From: Streptomyces sp. NRRL S-37
Lineage (GTDB): Bacteria; Actinomycetota; Actinomycetes; Streptomycetales; Streptomycetaceae
NCBI RefSeq assembly: GCF_000721605.1
Contig: NZ_JOIZ01000014.1
Location: forward strand, 100,786-164,785
DNA: 64,000 nt
Reading direction: 5' to 3'
Both the position numbers and the translations under genes were made by a program. Within the stretch, counting starts at the first letter, position 1. Every line of letters starts with the position of its first letter. The notes below the pieces were generated by a model. That model made no database searches. It had not been told where the DNA came from and was given only the letters and a program-made list of their open reading frames with translations. Shown piece after piece: positions 43,292-49,579 of the stretch.

Positions 43292-44083
43292 CTACCCGTG
43301 ATCCGGGCGCGGCCCGGCGGGTCCGTCCGAGGTTCCTTCGGGTTTCGTGTGAAGCACCTCGCGGGCCTGCTCGGCGGCGCGGGTGATCGCCTCCGAGATG
43401 AAGTCGAGGTAGCGGGCGATGTTCTCCAGGCGCGTGGCGGCCGGTGTGCCGCGCCCCATGACGCCGACGCCCTGCCGTGAGGTCTCGGCGACCTGGGCGG
43501 TGGACCGGGCGCTGGCCATCATCGACTGGTGCCAGATGTCGTCGTCGACGACGTAGCGCTCACGGCGGCCTTCTTCGCGTTCCCGGCGGATGAGCCCCTG
43601 GCCCTCCAGGAACGTGACCGCCTTGGAGATGGACGCCGGGGAGACCTCGAGGCGCCGGGCGAGTTCGGCGGCGGTGAGGCTGCCGCTGTCGGTGAGGGTC
43701 AGGCAGGACATGACCCTGGCCATCATCTTGGGTGTGCCCGACGCTATGAAGACGGTGGTGAGCGTCTCCTCGTACGCGCGCACGGCCTCCGCGTCGCGTC
43801 CGTGCTCCTCCTGAAGCGCCTTCGGCCCCCGGGACGCGGTCTGTCTGCGCCGGTGGGCGCGGTGTTCGGTGGCGCGGTGGGCCAGGTCCGCGCGGTAACC
43901 GGCGGGGCCGCCGTTGCGCATCACCTCGCGCGTGATCGTCGAGGTGGGACGGTCCAGACGCCGGGCGATCTCCGCGTAGGCGAGCCCGTCGGCCAGTCCC
44001 GTCGCGATCTGCTGGCGTTCCTGCTGGGTGAGCCTGCCTCCTGGCAACGTGGTCTCCTTCGTGGTCCGTGGTGGCTCCAGCAT
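43292..44083 (-). CDS. Regulator with IS30-type HTH plus MarR/GbsR-like winged helix
   Basis: 263 residues from ATG 44083 (GAGGGTGA upstream). Residues 10-55 (RLTQQERQQIATGLADGLAYAEIARRLDRPTSTITREVMRNGG) match the HTH_38 domain of IS30 transposases, and 110-180 (LTDSGSLTAAELARRLEVSPASISKAVTFLEGQGLIRREREEGRRERYVV) form a MarR/GbsR winged helix. No transposase catalytic domain is present. It is divergent from the DUF4097-ABC operon and separated by an operator-rich gap. Confidence 0.85.
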   Translation of the reverse strand: MLEPPRTTKETTLPGGRLTQQERQQIATGLADGLAYAEIARRLDRPTSTITREVMRNGGPAGYRADLAHRATEHRAHRRRQTASRGPKALQEEHGRDAEAVRAYEETLTTVFIASGTPKMMARVMSCLTLTDSGSLTAAELARRLEVSPASISKAVTFLEGQGLIRREREEGRRERYVVDDDIWHQSMMASARSTAQVAETSRQGVGVMGRGTPAATRLENIARYLDFISEAITRAAEQAREVLHTKPEGTSDGPAGPRPDHG

Positions 44084-44093
44084 AGCGTTCACC

Positions 44094-44225
44094 CTCAGTT
44101 CATTGCAACGAACTGAGTTCGTCTGTTGCGTTAGATTTCAAACCGTTGCAACGATATTATTGCTCTGAGCTGCACAAATCATTCTTCTATGCAACGAAGC
44201 TGTTGCCGCAACTATGAATGCAACG
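44094..44225. promoter_or_regulatory. Multi-site operator region (TGCAACG repeats)
   Basis: TGCAACG occurs at 44104, 44147, 44190 and 44219; the second is inside the perfect palindrome CGTTGCAACG (44144-44153), and GTTGC-C-GCAAC lies at 44202-44212. A separate CTCAGTTC-N8-GAACTGAG (44094-44117) overlaps CGAACTGAGTTCG. The region is AT-rich for this genome and lies between the regulator and the exporter operon. Confidence 0.6.
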
Positions 44226-44268
44226 TAGCGTTTCCGGTGTCAGAAACGACAACCCGAAGGAGCGCACC

Positions 44269-44937
44269 ATGCAGTTCGACACCCCCGCCCCCGTCTCCGT
44301 CGCCCTCGACGTCCCCGCCGGCCGCATCCGGTTCATCGCCGCCGACCGGACCGACACCGTGGTCGAGGTCCTGCCCGCGGACGCCACGAAGAGCCGCGAC
44401 ACGAAGGCGGCGGAGCAGATCAGGGTCGAATACGGCGACGGCGTCCTGCGGATCGACGGCCCGCCGGCGAAGAACCAGCTCCTCGGCCCGTCCGGGTCCG
44501 TCGAGATCACCGTCCAGCTGCCCACCGGCTCCCACGTCGAGGCGAAGGCCGCCGCCGCGGAGCTGCGGGGCGTCGGACGGCTCGGCGACGTCGTCTTCGA
44601 GGGCGCGCAGGGCCCGGTCAAGCTCGACGAGACCGCGAGCGCCCGCCTCACCGTCCTCGACGGCGACATCTCGGTCGGCCGCCTGGGCGGCCCCGCCGAG
44701 ATCAGCACCCAGAAGGGCGACGTCCTGGTCACCGAGGCCATGCGCGGCACGGTCACGCTGCGCACCGAGTACGGCGACATCTCCGTCGGCGCCGCCCCCG
44801 GGGTCTCCGCCTCCCTCGACGCCGGCACCGGCTACGGCCGGGTCCACAACACGCTCAACAACACCGACGGCGCCGCCGCCGGCCTGGCCTTCCACGCGAC
44901 CACCGCCTACGGCGACATCACCGCCCGCAGCCTGTGA
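44269..44937 (+). CDS. DUF4097 beta-strand repeat protein
   Basis: 222 residues of repeating beta strands (VALDVPAGRIRFIAADRTDTVVEVLPAD, VRVEYGDGVLRIDG, GDVLVTEAMRGTVTLRTEYGDISVGAAPG), the DUF4097 adhesin-like fold with recurrent YGDI turns. No signal peptide is visible, so it is probably cytoplasmic. GAAGGAG precedes ATG 44269. It is the first gene of a three-gene operon with the ABC exporter, 29 bp upstream of the ATPase gene. Confidence 0.85.
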   Translation: MQFDTPAPVSVALDVPAGRIRFIAADRTDTVVEVLPADATKSRDTKAAEQIRVEYGDGVLRIDGPPAKNQLLGPSGSVEITVQLPTGSHVEAKAAAAELRGVGRLGDVVFEGAQGPVKLDETASARLTVLDGDISVGRLGGPAEISTQKGDVLVTEAMRGTVTLRTEYGDISVGAAPGVSASLDAGTGYGRVHNTLNNTDGAAAGLAFHATTAYGDITARSL

Positions 44938-44966
44938 CCCCCACGGCACCCGAAGGAGAACCCCTC

Positions 44967-45923
44967 ATGACCGGCTTGGCCATCGCGGCGCACGGCCTGC
45001 GCAAGTCCTACGGCGACAAAACCGTCCTCGACGGCGTCGACCTCACCGTCCCGGAAGGCACGATCTTCTCCCTGCTCGGCCCGAACGGCGCCGGCAAGAC
45101 CACCGTCGTCAAGATCCTCTCCACCCTCGTCACCGCGGACGCCGGCGACCTGCGCGTCGGCGGCCACGACCTCGCCACCGACCCGCAGGCCGTGCGTGCC
45201 GCGATCGGCGTCACCGGACAGTTCTCTGCCGTGGACGGCCTGATCACCGGCGAGGAGAACATGCTCCTGATGGCGGACCTGCACCACCTCCCCAAGCGGG
45301 AGGGGCGGCGGGTGGCCGCCGAACTGCTGGAGCGGTTCGACCTCACCGAGGCCGCGAAGAAGCCCGCCTCCACCTACTCCGGCGGCATGAAGCGCCGCCT
45401 CGACATCGCCATGACCCTGGTCGGCGACCCGCGGATCATCTTCCTCGACGAACCGACCACCGGCCTCGACCCCCGCTCCCGCCACACCATGTGGCAGATC
45501 ATCCGCGAACTCGTCACCGGCGGCGTCACCGTCTTCCTCACCACCCAGTACCTGGAGGAGGCCGACGAACTCGCCGACCGCATCGCCGTGCTGCACGACG
45601 GCCGGATCGCCGCCGAGGGCACCGCCGAGCAGCTCAAGCGGATCGTCCCCGGCGGCCACATCCGCCTCCGCTTCACCGACCCGGCCGCCTACCGCACCGC
45701 CGCCACCGCACTGACCGAGGCATCCCGGGACGACGACGCCCTCGCCCTCCAGCTCCCCAGCGACGGCACCCAGCGCGAACTGCGCTCCATCCTCGACCAC
45801 CTGGACGCCGCCGGCATCGAAGCCGACGAACTCACCGTCCACACCCCCGACCTCGACGACGTCTTCTTCGCCCTCACCGGCCCCGCCGCCGTCCCCGCCC
45901 AGCCCAAGGAGACCGTCCGATGA
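44967..45923 (+). CDS. DrrA-type ABC exporter ATP-binding protein
   Basis: 318 residues. Walker A GPNGAGKTT at 38-46, signature TYSGGMKRRLDIA, Walker B IIFLDEPTTGLDPRSR and the switch-His region LTTQYLEEAD mark a drug-resistance-type ABC ATPase; a C-terminal domain after about 230 (HIRLRFTDPAAYRTAATAL...) is usual in the DrrA group. AGGAG precedes ATG 44967. Its stop overlaps the permease start. Confidence 0.95.
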   Translation: MTGLAIAAHGLRKSYGDKTVLDGVDLTVPEGTIFSLLGPNGAGKTTVVKILSTLVTADAGDLRVGGHDLATDPQAVRAAIGVTGQFSAVDGLITGEENMLLMADLHHLPKREGRRVAAELLERFDLTEAAKKPASTYSGGMKRRLDIAMTLVGDPRIIFLDEPTTGLDPRSRHTMWQIIRELVTGGVTVFLTTQYLEEADELADRIAVLHDGRIAAEGTAEQLKRIVPGGHIRLRFTDPAAYRTAATALTEASRDDDALALQLPSDGTQRELRSILDHLDAAGIEADELTVHTPDLDDVFFALTGPAAVPAQPKETVR

Positions 45924-46711
45924 GCACCCTCGCCCTCGCCGTCCGCGACTCGTCCACCATGCTGCGCCGCAACCTCCTGCACGCCCGGCGCTACCCGTCC
46001 CTCACCCTGAACCTGCTGCTCACGCCGATCATGCTGCTGCTGCTCTTCGTCTACATCTTCGGCGACGCGATGAGCGCCGGCCTCGGGGACGGCGGAGGCG
46101 ACCGGTCCGCGTACATCGCCTACATCGTGCCCGGTCTGCTGCTGATGACCATCGGCTCCACCACGATCGGCACCGCGGTCTCCGTCTCCAACGACATGAC
46201 CGAGGGCATCATCGCCCGCTTCCGCACCATGGCGATCCACCGGGGCTCCGTGCTCATCGGGCACGTCATCGGCAGCGTGCTGCAGTCGGTCGCCAGCGTG
46301 GTCCTCGTCGGCGCCGTCGGTGTGGCCATCGGCTTCCGCTCCACGGACGCCACGGCCCTGGAGTGGCTGGCCGCGTTCGGGCTGCTGGTGCTGTTCGCCC
46401 TGGCGCTCACCTGGATCGCCGTCGGCATGGGCCTGGTCAGCCCGAACGCCGAGGCCGCCAGCAACAACGCGATGCCGCTGATCCTGCTGCCGCTGCTGTC
46501 CAGCGCCTTCGTCCCGGTCGAGGGGATGCCGGGCTGGTTCCAGCCGATCGCCGAGTACCAGCCCTTCACCCCGGCCATCGAGACCCTGCGCGGCCTGCTG
46601 CTCGGCACGGAGATCGGCCACCACGGATGGCTGGCCGTGGCCTGGTGCCTGGGCCTGGCGGTCCTCGGCTACTTCTGGTCGGCCGCCAGGTTCGGCCAGG
46701 ACCCGAAGTAA
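45920..46711 (+). CDS. ABC-2 type exporter permease (DrrB-like)
   Basis: 263 residues with six predicted transmembrane helices and the ABC-2 signature: MLRRNLLHARRYPSLTLNLLLTPIMLLLLFVYIFG, EGIIARFRTMAIHRGSVLIGHVIG, and SSAFVPVEGMPGWFQPIAEYQPFTPAIETLRG. ATG 45920 overlaps the ATPase stop (ATGA), so ATPase and permease are coupled. Together they should export a lipophilic compound; the substrate is not evident. Confidence 0.94.
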   Translation: MSTLALAVRDSSTMLRRNLLHARRYPSLTLNLLLTPIMLLLLFVYIFGDAMSAGLGDGGGDRSAYIAYIVPGLLLMTIGSTTIGTAVSVSNDMTEGIIARFRTMAIHRGSVLIGHVIGSVLQSVASVVLVGAVGVAIGFRSTDATALEWLAAFGLLVLFALALTWIAVGMGLVSPNAEAASNNAMPLILLPLLSSAFVPVEGMPGWFQPIAEYQPFTPAIETLRGLLLGTEIGHHGWLAVAWCLGLAVLGYFWSAARFGQDPK

Positions 46712-46757
46712 CCCTCATGAGGGGACGCACCAGGTCCCGCGCTCCGGCTCCAGGGGC

Positions 46758-46812
46758 GGCGTACTCCGACACCGTGTCGGCGCACGCCGCCCCTTCGGCG
46801 TCTGAGTACGCC
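46758..46812. terminator. Nested palindromes after the exporter operon
   Basis: GGCGTACTC (46758-46766) pairs with GAGTACGCC (46804-46812). Inside lie CCGACAC-C-GTGTCGG and CGCCG-N6-CGGCG. This may terminate the operon or act as a protein-binding site. Confidence 0.45.
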
Positions 46813-46876
46813 GACACGTCCCGGCTGAGTACCCGCGCCGGTGCGCCGGCCACCGCCCGGCCGCTTCACTGGCCGT

Positions 46877-47260
46877 ATGAGCCACCACCACGCCCCCGCC
46901 CCCGTTCCCTCCGCCTGGCAGGACCGGGCCGGGCGGGACCCCCGCGCCTGGGTGGCGCCCACCGTCGCGACCGTGCTCGGGGCGCTGCTGGCCCCCGTGG
47001 CGTTCCTGTTCGGCGGACTGTCCGTGATGGCGACCGACAGCTGCGGACCCGACGACTGCTCGCAGGCGCTGACGACCGCACTGAACATGGTCTTCGGAAC
47101 CCTGTTCTACGGCGGCCTCCTCGCGGGCGGCGCCTGGCTGGCCTCCTGGCTGCTGCCCTGGACCCGCCGCTGGTCGGTGCCGCGGGCCTGGCTGGCGGGC
47201 CTGTCGCTGCTGCCCTGGCTGTTCGTCCTGGCGCTGGTGTTCAACCTGCCCGAGGGGTGA
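46877..47260 (+). CDS. Small predicted membrane protein
   Basis: 127 residues with three hydrophobic segments (about 28-50, 68-90 and 104-122). The loop after the first helix carries two Cys (DSCGPDDCSQ), probably a disulfide outside the membrane. No family recognised. The start ATG 46877 has no clear ribosome site and could be leaderless. Ends four bases before the convergent XPB helicase stop. Confidence 0.65.
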   Translation: MSHHHAPAPVPSAWQDRAGRDPRAWVAPTVATVLGALLAPVAFLFGGLSVMATDSCGPDDCSQALTTALNMVFGTLFYGGLLAGGAWLASWLLPWTRRWSVPRAWLAGLSLLPWLFVLALVFNLPEG

Positions 47261-47264
47261 CCGG

Positions 47265-48908
47265 TCAGCCCTCGGTGAGCAGCTCGTCCGCGTCCATGAT
47301 CCGGTACGCGTACCCCTGCTCCGCCAGGAACCGCTGCCGGTGCGCCGCGAAGTCCTGGTCGATGGTGTCCCGGGCGACCACGGAGTAGAAGTGGGCCTGG
47401 TGCCCGTCCGCCTTCGGCCGCAGCACCCGGCCGAGCCGCTGCGCCTCCTCCTGCCGCGACCCGAAGGTGCCCGACACCTGGATGGCGACCGTCGCCTCCG
47501 GCAGGTCGATCGAGAAGTTCGCGACCTTGGACACCACCAGGACGTTGATCTCGCCCTCCCGGAAGGCGTCGAACAGCTTCTCCCGCTGGGCGTTCGACGT
47601 CTCGCCCTTGATCACCGGCGCGTCCAGGTGCTCGCCCAGCTCGTCGAGCTGGTCGATGTACTGCCCGATGACGAGGATCTGCTGTCCCGCGAACCGCCGG
47701 ACGATCGCCTCCGTCACCTTCTGCTTGGTCGCCGTCGTCGAACAGAAGCGGTACTTCTCCTCCTGCTCCGCCGTCGCGTACGCCAGCCGCTCGGAGTCGG
47801 TGAGGTTGACCCGGACCTCCACGCAGTCGGCCGGGGCGATGTAGCCCTGCGCCTCGATCTCCTTCCACGGCGCGTCGAACCGCTTCGGGCCGATCAGCGA
47901 GAACACGTCCGACTCGCGGCCGTCCTCCCGCACCAGGGTCGCCGTCAGACCGAGCCGCCGCCGGGCCTGGAGATCGGCGGTGAACTTGAAGACCGGCGCG
48001 GGCAGCAGGTGCACCTCGTCGTAGAGGATCAGGCCCCAGTCCCGTGAGTCGAACAGCTCCAGGTGGGGGTAGATCCCCTTCCGCTTCGTCGTCAGCACCT
48101 GGTAGGTGGCGATGGTGACGGGCCGGATCTCCTTCCGCGTCCCGCTGTACTCGCCGATCTCGTCCTCGGTCAGCGAGGTCCGCTTCACCAGCTCGTGCTT
48201 CCACTGGCGGGCCGAGACGGTGTTGGTGACCAGGATCAGCGTCGTCGACTTCGCCTGCGCCATCGACCCCGCGCCGACCAGCGTCTTGCCCGCGCCGCAG
48301 GGCAGGACGACCACACCGGAGCCGCCGTGCCAGAAGTTCTCCACGGCCTGCTTCTGGTACGGGCGCAGCGCCCACCCGTCCTCGACCAGCTCGATGGGGT
48401 GCGCCTCGCCGTCCACGTACCCGGCGAGGTCCTCGGCCGGCCAGCCCAGCTTCAGCAGCGTCTGCTTGATCTGCCCGCGCTCCGAGGGGTGCACGACCAC
48501 CGTGTCGGGGTCGATACGGGCGCCGACCAGCGGCGCGATCCGCTTGGAGCGCAGCACCTCCTCCAGCACGGGCCGGTCGGTGCTGGTGAGGACGAGGCCG
48601 TGCGCCGGGTGCTTGTGCAGGCTGAGCCGGCCGTAGCGGTCCATGGTGTCGGCGATGTCGACGAGCAGCGCGTGCGGCACCGGGTAGCGGCTGTACTGCA
48701 CCAGCGCGTCCACGACCTGCTCGGCGTCGTGCCCGGCCGCCCGCGCGTTCCACAGGCCGAGCGGGGTCACCCGGTAGGTGTGGATGTGCTCGGGCGCCCG
48801 CTCCAGCTCGGCGAACGGCGCGATGACACGGCGGCAGTCGTCGGCCTGCTCGTGGTCGACTTCGAGGAGCAGGGTCTTGTCGGACTGGACGATGAGCGGA
48901 CCATTCAC
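47265..48908 (-). CDS. XPB-type DNA repair helicase
   Basis: 547 residues, superfamily 2. An N-terminal domain (NGPLIVQSDKTLLLEVDHEQADDCRRVIAPFAELERAPEHIHTYRVTPLGLWNA) as in XPB, then VVLPCGAGKTLVGAG (Walker A), LILYDEVHLLPA (DEVH), TATLVREDGRE and the helicase C-terminal QVSGTFGSRQEEAQRLGRVLRPK. GTG 48908 has AAAGG upstream. It belongs to the bacterial XPB family; a repair role is inferred from the eukaryotic and mycobacterial relatives. Confidence 0.95.
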   Translation of the reverse strand: MNGPLIVQSDKTLLLEVDHEQADDCRRVIAPFAELERAPEHIHTYRVTPLGLWNARAAGHDAEQVVDALVQYSRYPVPHALLVDIADTMDRYGRLSLHKHPAHGLVLTSTDRPVLEEVLRSKRIAPLVGARIDPDTVVVHPSERGQIKQTLLKLGWPAEDLAGYVDGEAHPIELVEDGWALRPYQKQAVENFWHGGSGVVVLPCGAGKTLVGAGSMAQAKSTTLILVTNTVSARQWKHELVKRTSLTEDEIGEYSGTRKEIRPVTIATYQVLTTKRKGIYPHLELFDSRDWGLILYDEVHLLPAPVFKFTADLQARRRLGLTATLVREDGRESDVFSLIGPKRFDAPWKEIEAQGYIAPADCVEVRVNLTDSERLAYATAEQEEKYRFCSTTATKQKVTEAIVRRFAGQQILVIGQYIDQLDELGEHLDAPVIKGETSNAQREKLFDAFREGEINVLVVSKVANFSIDLPEATVAIQVSGTFGSRQEEAQRLGRVLRPKADGHQAHFYSVVARDTIDQDFAAHRQRFLAEQGYAYRIMDADELLTEG

Positions 48909-49004
48909 GCGCGGCTGCCTTTCTGCGACGGGCTCGGCACGGGCCCTTCGGCCAAACCTCCAGTCTGCCCGATCGCGCGCGTTCGTGGTCCTGAGCGGAC
49001 CGGG

Positions 49005-49160
49005 CTACCTCGGCGCGGGCAGCGTGAGGTTGTTCACCAGCGGCCCCTCGACGAGCACCCCCTCGGTGAGGAGCGGCTCCCCTCCGGCGGCCGGGGTGAG
49101 CACCGCGACGAGCGCGAGAGCGGAGAGACGGACGGCCACCGCACGGAACGTGGAAGGCAC
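49005..49160 (-). CDS. Small secreted peptide precursor (51 aa)
   Basis: 51 residues from GTG 49160 with GAGGGG five bases upstream. FRAVAVRLSALALVAVLTPAAGG looks like a signal peptide, leaving about 27 residues (EPLLTEGVLVEGPLVNNLTLP) with no Cys. Not found among larger genes and short enough to be missed by gene callers. Function unknown. Confidence 0.55.
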   Translation of the reverse strand: MPSTFRAVAVRLSALALVAVLTPAAGGEPLLTEGVLVEGPLVNNLTLPAPR

Positions 49161-49290
49161 AGGACACCCCTCACTTCTTCGACTTCTCCGGACGACGGGA
49201 CGGGCCGGCCCCGGGGACGAGGGACCGGCCCGCCGTGAACGAGGAACGGAACGGATCAGGACACGAGACGAGTCAGGACATGGACACGTG

Positions 49291-49407
49291 TCAGAAGGTC
49301 ACACCCCCGCCGAGGTCGATCCCGACCGCGGCGGCCTCGGCGGCGAACGCTCCGAGCAGCACGGCCGTGGAGGTCAGCACGGCGGCGACGCGACGAACGG
49401 CACGCAT
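49291..49407 (-). CDS. Small secreted peptide precursor (38 aa)
   Basis: 38 residues from ATG 49407 with a strong AAAGGAAG. MRAVRRVAAVLTSTAVLLGAF is a clear signal sequence with an AEAAA cleavage region, leaving about a dozen residues (VGIDLGGGVTF). It lies 130 bp upstream of the other small peptide gene on the same strand, and between two helicase-type genes. Confidence 0.6.
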   Translation of the reverse strand: MRAVRRVAAVLTSTAVLLGAFAAEAAAVGIDLGGGVTF

Positions 49408-49579
49408 GGGACTTCCTTTCTGTTGCGTGCGAACGGACCGCGGTGGCTTCCGGGCCCGTCCAGGACATCCGGTGGCTGCCCAACGGCCCGCCACGGGATG
49501 CGCGACACCCCGCAACCTCGCCCGTCAGGGGGAACGCCCCGGCGTGGCGTGCATGAAGTCCGCCGTACACCCGGACGGC

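Noticed and set aside
43292..44083. IS30-like insertion element
   Set aside because: Only the HTH of IS30 is shared; no transposase catalytic residues or terminal repeats are seen.
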